A DNA stretch of 21,936 bases from contig DFDK01000091.1 in assembly GCA_002367695.1 (NCBI GenBank), positions 1-21,936 on the forward strand. The letters run 5' to 3'. Made by a program: the position numbers and the translations under genes. The notes below the pieces were generated by a model. That model ran no database searches. It was given only the letters and a program-made list of their open reading frames with translations, and was not told the DNA's origin. This stretch comes from Acidimicrobium sp. UBA3029. Its GTDB lineage: Bacteria > Actinomycetota > Acidimicrobiia > Acidimicrobiales > Ilumatobacteraceae. This document shows positions 7,758-15,337 of this stretch, one piece after another (positions within the stretch are counted from its first letter, which is position 1; every line of letters starts with the position of its first letter).

Positions 7758-8000
7758 TTAGCTAAATGTTGGAGCAATGTGCTCTTGGGCAATTCGTTGC
7801 AAAAGACCCTCGTGCTCTACTGCGTCCACAATGGTTGCTTCGTCGATCAACATCACAGGAATACCCTCAACAATGTTGTATTTACGCTGCAATCGTGGGT
7901 TATACAAAAAGGCGTCAGACGAAAAGTAAAACAGTGGACCTTTGTCTTGCGGGCAGGCCAAGATCTGGAGCAATTTTGCATCGAGTGACATAATGCTCAT
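7758..8000 (-). CDS. Trm112-like small protein
   Basis: This is an 80-residue member of the Trm112/YcaR-like family (COG2835, formerly UPF0434). Eukaryotic and archaeal Trm112 are zinc-containing activators of methyltransferases; the bacterial role is not settled. The N-terminal LLQILACPQDKGPL matches the family, although it has a single cysteine (CPQD rather than CPxC), as often in actinobacterial forms. NIVEGIPVMLIDEA is the conserved second half. The start could be the ATG at 8000 or the in-frame ATG at 7991 (MSLDAKLL); no clear ribosome site separates them. It lies 15 nt after phosphomannomutase and before ahcY, which also occurs in other Actinobacteria. The ahcY neighbourhood makes a link to methylation attractive but unproven. 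Confidence 0.85.
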   Translation of the reverse strand: MSIMSLDAKLLQILACPQDKGPLFYFSSDAFLYNPRLQRKYNIVEGIPVMLIDEATIVDAVEHEGLLQRIAQEHIAPTFS

Positions 8001-8015
8001 TGTACTGCCGTGCGC

Positions 8016-9368
8016 TTAAGCAGTAATGCTGGCGAGTAGCTCAACCACATGCTCGTCACATTCGTCGCGCGTCGATGCCTCAAGATTGAGCCGCAGTAGC
8101 GGCTCGGTGTTAGAGGCCCGCACATTGAACCACCACGACCCACAGTCAACTGTTAGTCCGTCCACTCGATCTTGCGTGCACGACGAATAATCGAGCGCAA
8201 TTCGCTCAATGACGGCATGGATGTCGTCGACCGTTGTGTTGATTTCTCCGCTTGATGCGTAGCGCTCGAGTGGTTCGCGCATTTGCGAAAGAGACTTGCC
8301 GGTGTGGCACATCTCGCCCAAAACACCCATCGTCGCAATCAATCCACTGTCAGCACGATAATTGTCGGCAAAGTAATAGTGACCTGAGTGTTCGCCGGCA
8401 AATACTGCTCCGGTTTCGTCCATGATCTGCTTCATGAAGCTATGACCATTTTTTGTACGAATACCTTTTCCACCAAGTTCGGCGATCACCTCTGGCACAG
8501 CGCGGGAACAAATGAGGTTGTACAAAATGGTTGCGCCAGGGTGAGTGCGCAGGAATCGTGTTGCAAGTAGCGCTGTCGTCGTGCTGCCCGACATGCCTCG
8601 ACCTTGTTCATCCACAACAAATACTCTGTCAGCATCGCCGTCAAACGCCAGACCGACATCGAACCCACCTGCAAGCACTCTGGCTTGCAAGTCTCGCTGG
8701 TTTGCAGGTTGCAGTGGATCGGCGGGATGGTTGGGAAATGTTCCGTCCAATTCGCCGTACATCACTTCAAGTTCGAATGCACCGAGCCGCTCAAAAACTG
8801 CTGGCACGACCAAACCACCCATTCCATTGGCAGTGTCGGCAACGATTCTTAGTGGACGCAAGGTGTCTGCCTGAATGAATTTAACAACATGGTCAACAAA
8901 CTCGGAAAGCAAGTTGATATGGCTGAGTGTTCCAGCCTTGACTGCACGTGTTGGCTCCTTGCCATCTAAAACCGCAGTTGCGGTCACGAGCATTTCTCGC
9001 AAGCCATTGTCGATACCAATCGAACGGGCACCGGCAAGACAGCACTTGATGCCGTTGTATTGAGCAGGGTTGTGCGAAGCAGTAAACATCGCACCTGGCA
9101 TGTTGAACTTGCCCGATGCGTAATACAGCAAATCGCTTGACGCGAGACCAACGTTGGTGACATCTACTCCGTGCGCAATTGCACCACGTTGGAAAGCATC
9201 CAAAAGCTCCGGACCGCTTGGTCGCATGTCGTGGGCAACAACGATGGAACTGGCATTTGTAAATTTGGCAAATGCCACGCCGAACGCATAAGCAGCTGAC
9301 GCATCTAACTGCTCGGGCACAATTCCTCGAATGTCGTAAGCCTTAACAATTGCGTTGAGATCTGGCAC
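8016..9368 (-). CDS. manB: Phosphomannomutase / phosphoglucomutase
   Basis: This alpha-D-phosphohexomutase interconverts mannose-6-phosphate and mannose-1-phosphate, the step before GDP-mannose. The 450 residues contain the phosphoserine loop TASHNP (96-101, S98), the metal-binding loop DGDADR (243-248), the sugar-recognition loop GEHSGH (325-330), and the phosphate-binding loop RASNTEP (417-423), in the usual four-domain order. Translation starts at GTG (9368), 11 nt after the stop of the large membrane protein upstream. A second activity on glucose phosphates is possible and cannot be excluded from sequence. Product supply for GDP-mannose fits the GDP-mannose dehydratase at the right end of the window and the glycosyltransferase genes nearby. 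Confidence 0.92.
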   Translation of the reverse strand: MPDLNAIVKAYDIRGIVPEQLDASAAYAFGVAFAKFTNASSIVVAHDMRPSGPELLDAFQRGAIAHGVDVTNVGLASSDLLYYASGKFNMPGAMFTASHNPAQYNGIKCCLAGARSIGIDNGLREMLVTATAVLDGKEPTRAVKAGTLSHINLLSEFVDHVVKFIQADTLRPLRIVADTANGMGGLVVPAVFERLGAFELEVMYGELDGTFPNHPADPLQPANQRDLQARVLAGGFDVGLAFDGDADRVFVVDEQGRGMSGSTTTALLATRFLRTHPGATILYNLICSRAVPEVIAELGGKGIRTKNGHSFMKQIMDETGAVFAGEHSGHYYFADNYRADSGLIATMGVLGEMCHTGKSLSQMREPLERYASSGEINTTVDDIHAVIERIALDYSSCTQDRVDGLTVDCGSWWFNVRASNTEPLLRLNLEASTRDECDEHVVELLASITA

Positions 9369-9379
9369 GAGTTAAGAGA

Positions 9380-11887
9380 CTACTGAAATTCTCTTCTCAT
9401 TCGGCGTCGCCTGCGTATTAGCACTCCAATACCGACAAAGGTCAATAAATACGCCAAGTAATCGCGCGATGTAGAGCCGTAATGCAACTTCACGGTGTTG
9501 CTGGTGGGAATCACCACCATCATGTTCGGTGCTACACGAAACGGACCGGTCGCGCCCTCAACTTTCCAGTTTGGAAAATAACTCACGCGCACCAAAACCG
9601 GCACACCAATTTTGTCAACGCTAAACGACACATCGCTTTGACCCTGCACAACATTGCTCACCACAACTGGTGGTAATGCAACCGGTTGTATCGCTTGATC
9701 CGGAGTCATGATGTCTACTCGCCGACCCGATGCACCGGGCTCACCTTCACGACGAGCGAGATCAATTCTGGTATCAATACGTTGCCACTCCCGTGGACCA
9801 GCATCGGCCGGTAGAGCGGACCATTCGTCGGAATGCTGAAACCAACTAGTACCAATTTCAAGCCAACGCTCTCGCGGGTCTCCACTCGCCATCGAAACAA
9901 CAACGGGTTGCACAGTGAGCGGAACAACCAAATCACTTTCACTGACCCGAAAAATAACCCACGGTCCAGACTGTGCAACTTTCACGAGTCCTTCCTGCGC
10001 CGATGCCGCAGTAACCGCCTCTGGTGTAAAACCCATGAAGTATTTAACGCCGAGCGCACGCATGTACGCAATACCCTTTGCGGCGTCGTTGTTGTCGTAA
10101 CGCAATTCGCGTACTGGGTTACTGCTCTGTTTGGACATCGCTGCTGCAGTGATGAAGTGATACGGAGTCGTGCCCGCAGCCTCAAAAAACAGGCCTTCCA
10201 TCGAGCCAATACACCCGTCTGTCCAAAACGGCAGGAGCATCAACCCCATTGTTGTTCCGTATTTATTGAGATCGCCATTGTTTTCCCACACAGCCCTACC
10301 GCAACCTTGAGTTGGGTCTGCACCCAATGACTTCATCGTCATCACCACATCGTGGTATTCGCCATATGCCGACTTGCCCTCGTAGCCAGTGAAGTTCCAG
10401 CGAGCCCAACCATCAACGAAGCCATCGTTGGACGATGCACCACGAATTGGACCCCAAACATATTCGGATTTGCCAGCAGCATCAGTCTGAATACTCCCGA
10501 ATGGCAATTCTTGAAAGCGAAATCCGATCACCAAAAATGTAGCGACAACAAATGCCGCCAACACGCTCAAGTTAAAAGCAACCCTGGTGCGCGATAACGC
10601 AATTTGGGCAATCTGCAACGTCCCATTGTCCTCGCTCTGCGACAAAGCTTGTCGCGCCACTCTCTCGAGCGACAAAACACGTGCCGCAAACACAACAACC
10701 TCATAAATACCGATTGCAAAAAGAAAGTAGCGCAGCAGATAGAAGAACGGCAGTATCCGTGGGTTCCACAGCAAGCCAATTACCGGCAATCCACCACGAG
10801 CAAAATATACGCCTGCGGCGAGTATTGCGCAGTAGGCACCCATCCACATACCAATCTTCTGCCGGCGAACGAATTGACTCGCGGCGCCGAGCAATGCAAG
10901 CGACATAATGATGGAGTCCCAGAGTGGATTCAGAGGAAAGTACATGCTCCAAAATGAATCACTCGAACCACTCGGTCGTGGTTCATATTTCATGTCAGTC
11001 ATGTATGCATGGCTTGTGACAAATGGAATCACCCAAAAAGCCGACAGCAGCACCGCAAGAGCAACGACCTTTACGCCGAAAACAATTGACGTATTGTCTC
11101 TGATCCCATCCGCTTTCCGTTGAATCCAAAACAACAACATCAATGCCACACCACCAAATACAAACAGCAATACAATTCCGTGACTGAGTGCCGACAACGC
11201 AACGACAATTGATCCAGCAGCTAAATATTTGCCAGTCTCGAGACCGCGAGCCACCAGTGCGAAACCCAAAATGCTCAGCGAGAGTGCAATCGAAAACGAA
11301 AACTCCCCAGCCATTGTTGACGCAATATTTCCACCATAGATCGTAAAACTTTCGTCATATAAAAAGATTGTCGCTGCAATCGACAACATCTCGGGGATCG
11401 GGTATGCGAATCTCGCGAATCTTCCAAACAGCCACGTGCAATATGGCAATGTCAAAATTCCGATCACTGCCGCAATTTTGATTGCGATTCCATACGGCAA
11501 CACGAAATTGAGTGCGACAATGAACAGCGCGGGGACCACCATGTAATAGCGATACACGGGCAACCCCGCATACCAGTCCATGCTCCACCCTGCTAAACGA
11601 AAGTGATTAAGCAAGTGATCGCGCAAAAATGCAGGACCCCAAACGTGTGCACCCATGTCGCCACCAGTTGGAGTGTTGTTACGCAAAATGAGTTCTGGAT
11701 GCAATGTCAGCAATAAAAATATTGTGGCACCGCCCACCACGATGATTGTCGAGAGTCGTTTCCAGTAATCGGCGTTCGATTCAATCCGGCTCGACCAACG
11801 GCGCAACATAGTTGAGCGCTTATTCAATGACAAGCCCTCTGTATCTGATGCGATAGCCGCCTCACCACCAATGTCGTCGTGGTTCAT
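9380..11887 (-). CDS. Large polytopic membrane protein, PTPS-related / GT-C glycosyltransferase-like
   Basis: This 835-residue protein resembles membrane proteins annotated as 6-pyruvoyl-tetrahydropterin-synthase-related (PF10131 type), despite no enzymatic link to pterins. A short cytoplasmic head is followed by a first membrane helix (about 46-62) and a loop with NTPTGGDMGAHVWG (D77, H81). That is the position where GT-C glycosyltransferases carry a catalytic Asp. About ten further helices run to residue 470 or so. They include WYAGLPVYRYY and IYGGNIASTMAGEF loops. A roughly 330-residue extracytoplasmic domain follows, then a last helix (about 805-823) and an arginine-rich tail. A polyprenyl-phosphate-sugar transferase would fit the next gene, phosphomannomutase. 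The GT-C assignment is inference; family and substrate are unproven. Confidence 0.65.
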   Translation of the reverse strand: MNHDDIGGEAAIASDTEGLSLNKRSTMLRRWSSRIESNADYWKRLSTIIVVGGATIFLLLTLHPELILRNNTPTGGDMGAHVWGPAFLRDHLLNHFRLAGWSMDWYAGLPVYRYYMVVPALFIVALNFVLPYGIAIKIAAVIGILTLPYCTWLFGRFARFAYPIPEMLSIAATIFLYDESFTIYGGNIASTMAGEFSFSIALSLSILGFALVARGLETGKYLAAGSIVVALSALSHGIVLLFVFGGVALMLLFWIQRKADGIRDNTSIVFGVKVVALAVLLSAFWVIPFVTSHAYMTDMKYEPRPSGSSDSFWSMYFPLNPLWDSIIMSLALLGAASQFVRRQKIGMWMGAYCAILAAGVYFARGGLPVIGLLWNPRILPFFYLLRYFLFAIGIYEVVVFAARVLSLERVARQALSQSEDNGTLQIAQIALSRTRVAFNLSVLAAFVVATFLVIGFRFQELPFGSIQTDAAGKSEYVWGPIRGASSNDGFVDGWARWNFTGYEGKSAYGEYHDVVMTMKSLGADPTQGCGRAVWENNGDLNKYGTTMGLMLLPFWTDGCIGSMEGLFFEAAGTTPYHFITAAAMSKQSSNPVRELRYDNNDAAKGIAYMRALGVKYFMGFTPEAVTAASAQEGLVKVAQSGPWVIFRVSESDLVVPLTVQPVVVSMASGDPRERWLEIGTSWFQHSDEWSALPADAGPREWQRIDTRIDLARREGEPGASGRRVDIMTPDQAIQPVALPPVVVSNVVQGQSDVSFSVDKIGVPVLVRVSYFPNWKVEGATGPFRVAPNMMVVIPTSNTVKLHYGSTSRDYLAYLLTFVGIGVLIRRRRRMRREFQ

Positions 11888-11899
11888 ACTGCAATCATC

Positions 11900-12637
11900 T
11901 TAGGAGAGGGCTACGAGCAACAATCCTGTTGCGTTAAATGCCAGATGGGTGACCATCGATAGACCCAATCGTTGAGTCCGCCGATAACACAGACCAAGCA
12001 CAACGGCGAAAGCAAAAAGTCCCGGAAATTCGATTGGCTCAAGATGCACGACGGTGAACCATCCTGCAGTAATAATCAATGCCCAAGTCGAACCAAGTCG
12101 CGCTTGTAATCCGCCCTGAATAAAACCGCGATACACCAGCTCCTCTACAAACGGCGCGCCAACGACAACTACCAGAAACAGCACCATGAACCATGCGCCA
12201 TGTGCGGCATCTACCATGTCGCGCGCACGAGTTTCAATGCGTTGAGAGTTGAATGTGCTGGGCCACCACTTATTAAGTGGCCAGTTGATGACATTCATTA
12301 GTACGACCTGACAAAAAATCCCTAGTGGAATCCCCAACCAATCGATTTTTACAAACCTCAGCCCAAAGTATGTGCGCAGATCGGTGCCTGCGCGACGAGC
12401 AATCCATCGCAACATAAAAATAAAGGGCAGCCACAGCCCAAGTGCCGAGAGCGCTAAAACCCAAATGGTCGGATTATCGGTCGCAGCGCTATCACCACCG
12501 CTGATGTCACTTGGCGTCACCACGATGCTGAGTACTACAGCTACCGAATAGCAACCAAGCCACAAAAACAAAATCGAAAGCGCCGAGCGTTTCTGAGTTG
12601 GTTCAACGCTTGGCGGCGGCCAAGGTGCCGGAGTCAT
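11900..12637 (-). CDS. CPBP-family intramembrane metalloprotease
   Basis: This is a 245-residue membrane protein of the CPBP (CAAX protease and bacteriocin-processing, Abi) family, whose members cleave substrates within the membrane. Conserved elements are EELVYRG (EExxxR, 165-170), a histidine in WFTVVHLEP (H198) and HxxxN in THLAFN (H231, N235), the expected zinc-site set. Hydrophobic segments lie at about 20-40, 57-78, 100-118, 147-162, 184-200 and 206-220. The N-terminus is proline-rich. It starts in an ATGA overlap with the DUF3499 gene, and its stop is 12 nt before the next gene. Substrate unknown. FtsH, another membrane protease, is transcribed divergently from the same intergenic region, so a shared role in membrane protein quality control is possible. 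Confidence 0.88.
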   Translation of the reverse strand: MTPAPWPPPSVEPTQKRSALSILFLWLGCYSVAVVLSIVVTPSDISGGDSAATDNPTIWVLALSALGLWLPFIFMLRWIARRAGTDLRTYFGLRFVKIDWLGIPLGIFCQVVLMNVINWPLNKWWPSTFNSQRIETRARDMVDAAHGAWFMVLFLVVVVGAPFVEELVYRGFIQGGLQARLGSTWALIITAGWFTVVHLEPIEFPGLFAFAVVLGLCYRRTQRLGLSMVTHLAFNATGLLLVALS

Positions 12638-12864
12638 CCCGCTAGACGATTTGGTATAACCATGGTGAAACGATCACGGCGGTCTTCAAGACGCCAACCA
12701 GTTGGCACCACAAATCGCTGCGAATGACGGAGACACAGGTCATAGGCATGTGGATCGCGATCAACTGCGAGGTCATCAATCCACACCAACGCCCGTCCAT
12801 ATTGGTACGTCAGCGTTACTACAGCTGATTGCGAACATGTAGAACGAGAACAGTGACGAGCCAT
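12634..12864 (-). CDS. DUF3499 family protein
   Basis: This small protein (76 residues from the chosen start) belongs to DUF3499, a family largely confined to Actinobacteria and of unknown function. It begins MARHCSRSTC and has the typical VTLTYQYGRA and DPHAYDLCLRHSQR segments, with C5, C10, C44 and H47 spaced like a zinc-ribbon. I chose the ATG at 12864 because family members start at the MARxCSR segment and a candidate promoter would start transcription near 12876; an in-frame GTG at 12891 would add nine residues. The stop overlaps the CPBP protease start as ATGA. In other Actinobacteria this gene sits near phosphomannomutase and Trm112-like genes, as here. It opens the minus-strand operon. 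Confidence 0.85.
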   Translation of the reverse strand: MARHCSRSTCSQSAVVTLTYQYGRALVWIDDLAVDRDPHAYDLCLRHSQRFVVPTGWRLEDRRDRFTMVIPNRLAG

Positions 12865-12882
12865 ACGCCCACAATAATCGTG

Positions 12883-12910
12883 TAGGTACACAATTTGAGG
12901 GACTGTTCAA
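12883..12910 (-). promoter_or_regulatory. Candidate promoter for the DUF3499-to-ahcY operon
   Basis: On the minus strand TTGAAC (12910-12905) and TACCTA (12888-12883) are 16 nt apart, which would start transcription near 12876, 12 nt before the preferred DUF3499 ATG. The -35 hexamer lies inside the palindrome ACTGTTCAACAGT. The match is moderate and no start site is known. Confidence 0.35.
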
Positions 12911-12922
12911 CAGTGCTACATG
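12895..12922 (+). promoter_or_regulatory. Candidate ftsH promoter
   Basis: TTGAGG (12895-12900) is followed after 16 nt by TACATG (12917-12922), preceded by TGC as in an extended -10. Transcription would start near 12929, giving a leader of about 12 nt before the ATG at 12941. This supports that start over the ATG at 12920, which would lie inside the -10 element. Confidence 0.45.
12902..12914. promoter_or_regulatory. 13-bp palindrome between divergent promoters (candidate operator)
   Basis: ACTGTTCAACAGT is a perfect inverted repeat of 5-bp arms (ACTGT/ACAGT) around TCA. It occupies the spacer of the candidate ftsH promoter and covers the -35 box of the opposing DUF3499 promoter, so one bound repressor could act on both. 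It does not match the actinobacterial LexA box (GAAC-N4-GTTC). Confidence 0.4.
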
Positions 12923-12940
12923 TGCCCGTATCATTGCCTC

Positions 12941-14929
12941 ATGAGCAAATTGCCCCCTCCTCCTCCTCCATCAAAACCAACTGGTTCTTCAAAGCCTCAC
13001 CAACCGCGCCAGTCCCGTAAAGGCATGCTGGGTAAATCGCTAAAACCTAGTGTTGATCCATCGGGCAAAGAACGACCTTCGATGCCGAGATGGGCCGTGT
13101 GGGCGCTTGTTGCTGTCGCTGCGGCACTGATCGTAGGTCCACGTTTCATTCCCACCACTACTGTCACCAAATACACCTATACGCAGTTCCTTGAAGCAGT
13201 ATCCAATGGCCGGGTCACATCCGTCAAAATCAACAACCTTTCCAACATCATCAGTGGCAATCTGGCGAACGGTGAAACGTTTACCACAACTGGCGCGGTC
13301 ACTCTCTCGGATGCCGACGAGCAATTACTAAAGTCAAAAAATGTTGATTACGACTATTCAACACCGCAAGGAAACTTTTTCACGAGCCTGATTCCAATTT
13401 TGCTGCCCTTCTTGTTGATCATGGGCTTTTTTATCTGGATGCAGCGTCGCGCAATGGGTCAAGCCGGAAGCATCATGTCGATCGGCCGCAGTCGCGCCAA
13501 GAATTTCAATGCTGACAAACCGGTTACAACCTTTGCCGATGTTGCTGGTTATGAAGGCGTCAAACAAGAGATCAAAGAAGTCGTTGACTTCTTGCGAACG
13601 CCAGAGCGCTTCAAAGAAATTGGCGCACGTGTTCCAAAAGGAATCCTGCTCGTTGGGCCTCCGGGCACCGGTAAGACACTGTTTGCTCGAGCGGTCGCAG
13701 GCGAAGCAGGAGTTGGTTTCTTGTCTGTTACCGGCTCTGACTTTATGGAGATGTTCGTTGGCGTCGGTGCAAGCCGCGTGCGCGACCTCTTTCAACAAGC
13801 ATCAAAGATGGGTCGAGCAATTATTTTTGTCGACGAAATCGACTCGATCGGACGCAAGCGAGGCGCAGGTTTGGGCGGCGGACATGACGAACGTGAGCAA
13901 ACGCTCAACCAAATGCTTGCCGAAATGGATGGATTTGAGGCCACGGAAGGCATCGTCGTATTGGCAGCAACTAATCGCCCGGACATTTTGGACGCTGCAC
14001 TATTGCGCCCAGGTCGCTTCGATCGTCAAATAATCGTGCCGTTGCCAGAGTCAGATGAACGATTGGCAATTCTGAAGGTGCACTCCATCGGTAAGCGCAT
14101 GGGTCAGGATGTCGATCTCGACACGATGGCTAAAGCTACACCGGGTATGAGCGGAGCCGACTTGGCCAACTTGGTCAACGAAGCCGCACTCTTTGCAGTT
14201 CGCCGAGGCTCAACACATATTGAACGCATCGACTTCGAGAATGCGCGTGACCGAGTTGTACTGGGTGCAAGTCGTGAAAGTCTTGTGTTGAACGCAGAAG
14301 AGAAACGCGCCACCGCATACCACGAGGGTGGACACGCCGTTCTTGCAACGGTCTTGCCATACAGCGATCCACTACACAAAGTGACAATTCTCCCCCGCGG
14401 AATGGCACTTGGTGTCACATGGACACTGCCAGCAGAACGACACACCTACTCACGTGAATTCTTCCAAGATGTGATCTGTAAAGCAATGGGAGGCCGAGTT
14501 GCCGAGATGATGGTGTTCGGTTCACTCAATAGTGGCGCCGCCAACGATCTCGAACAGGCCACAGGAATTGCACGCAGAATGGTGCGCGAATGGGGCATGA
14601 GCGATGCAGTTGGTCCAATGGCTTGGTCAGGTCAGCAACAAGTTTTCCTTGGCGAAGACTTAATGACAAGCGGACGGGAATACTCGGACGAGACCGCACG
14701 CAAGATCGATGAAGAGATCGGTCGTATATTGCTCGAACAAGAAAAACGTGCTCGTGTGATGCTTGAAAAGCATCGCGCAGGTCTTGATCTCGTTGCTCAG
14801 TCTTTACTCGACAACGAAACTATTGATGGCGCGATGGTTTCTAGATTGGTCCAACAGGGTCTCGGTCAGCCAACACGCCGCACCGAAGGCGAAACGTCGC
14901 ACGATTTGCCAACCCAACTACGCGACTGA
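12941..14929 (+). CDS. ftsH: ATP-dependent zinc metalloprotease FtsH
   Basis: FtsH is a membrane-anchored AAA+ protease that extracts and degrades damaged membrane proteins and selected cytoplasmic regulators. From the ATG at 12941 it has 662 residues. It opens with a proline-rich cytoplasmic tail (seven prolines from residue 5), then a first membrane helix (about 51-68), a periplasmic domain, and a second helix (about 147-167). The ATPase has Walker A GPPGTGKT (239-246), Walker B IIFVDEID (294-301) and second region of homology RPGRFDR (356-362). The protease site is HEGGH (461-465) with a third zinc ligand probably D536 in AANDLEQ. The ORF extends to ATG 12920, which I reject on promoter grounds. 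Its last 12 nt overlap the convergent thioredoxin-like gene. Confidence 0.97.
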   Translation: MSKLPPPPPPSKPTGSSKPHQPRQSRKGMLGKSLKPSVDPSGKERPSMPRWAVWALVAVAAALIVGPRFIPTTTVTKYTYTQFLEAVSNGRVTSVKINNLSNIISGNLANGETFTTTGAVTLSDADEQLLKSKNVDYDYSTPQGNFFTSLIPILLPFLLIMGFFIWMQRRAMGQAGSIMSIGRSRAKNFNADKPVTTFADVAGYEGVKQEIKEVVDFLRTPERFKEIGARVPKGILLVGPPGTGKTLFARAVAGEAGVGFLSVTGSDFMEMFVGVGASRVRDLFQQASKMGRAIIFVDEIDSIGRKRGAGLGGGHDEREQTLNQMLAEMDGFEATEGIVVLAATNRPDILDAALLRPGRFDRQIIVPLPESDERLAILKVHSIGKRMGQDVDLDTMAKATPGMSGADLANLVNEAALFAVRRGSTHIERIDFENARDRVVLGASRESLVLNAEEKRATAYHEGGHAVLATVLPYSDPLHKVTILPRGMALGVTWTLPAERHTYSREFFQDVICKAMGGRVAEMMVFGSLNSGAANDLEQATGIARRMVREWGMSDAVGPMAWSGQQQVFLGEDLMTSGREYSDETARKIDEEIGRILLEQEKRARVMLEKHRAGLDLVAQSLLDNETIDGAMVSRLVQQGLGQPTRRTEGETSHDLPTQLRD

Positions 14930-15337
14930 GTCGCGCACTCTCGCCAAGGCAGCCCAGAGGTCAGTAGCTGATACTGGTCCCAAAAAATTTGCCTGCACCA
15001 CCCCATTTGAATCTGCCATCAATACGGCAGGAACTGCGTCAATCTTGTAGCGCGCATGCAGTTCTCGCTCTGCTGTGTATTCCAATATTTGAATTGCGAC
15101 GCTATTCGTTTCTAGCACCCGAACTTTTCGCTCGATATCAGAACATGTTTGGCAGGTTGCAGAAGTAAAAGCCAGAACCAACCATGGTGAGTCAGGCCGC
15201 ACAAAATCTGCCCTATCGACTTGGGAAGGAACCTCGCTTGTTCCTTGAGTCGGAGCATCAACTTGTCGTTTGCGTTGCCACAGGTTGGCCAGCAATGCGA
15301 CCACGACTACAGCACCAACAACCACAAATCGAATCAC
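14918..15337 (-). CDS. Membrane-anchored thioredoxin-like protein
   Basis: The 139-residue protein has an N-terminal hydrophobic anchor (about 3-19), a short linker and a thioredoxin fold with the redox motif CQTC (C62, C65) in LAFTSATCQTCSD and the cis-proline loop AVPAVL (P103). The anchor places the redox site outside the cytoplasm by the positive-inside pattern (QRKRQ follows the helix, so the reverse orientation is possible too). It starts at GTG in a GTGA overlap with the DUF5719 gene stop, so both are probably translated together. Its C-terminal codons overlap the convergent ftsH 3' end. DUF5719 has two extracytoplasmic cysteines, a candidate substrate. Whether it reduces or forms disulfides cannot be read from the motif. 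Confidence 0.78.
   Translation of the reverse strand: MIRFVVVGAVVVVALLANLWQRKRQVDAPTQGTSEVPSQVDRADFVRPDSPWLVLAFTSATCQTCSDIERKVRVLETNSVAIQILEYTAERELHARYKIDAVPAVLMADSNGVVQANFLGPVSATDLWAALARVRDSVA
14921..14935. terminator. Short hairpin at the convergent ftsH / thioredoxin ends
   Basis: CGCGACTGAGTCGCG is a 6-bp GC-rich perfect inverted repeat with a 3-nt loop, and the loop is the ftsH stop codon. It sits in the overlap of two convergent genes and could slow transcription from either side. No T-run follows on either strand, so it is not a classic intrinsic terminator. Confidence 0.25.

Noticed and set aside
12902..12914. SOS (LexA) box at ACTGTTCAACAGT
   Set aside because: It does not fit the actinobacterial GAAC-N4-GTTC consensus, and the neighbouring genes are not SOS genes.
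12920..12940. Upstream ATG for ftsH (MCPYHCLMSK)
   Set aside because: It falls inside the candidate -10 element, and the seven extra residues are unlike FtsH N-termini.
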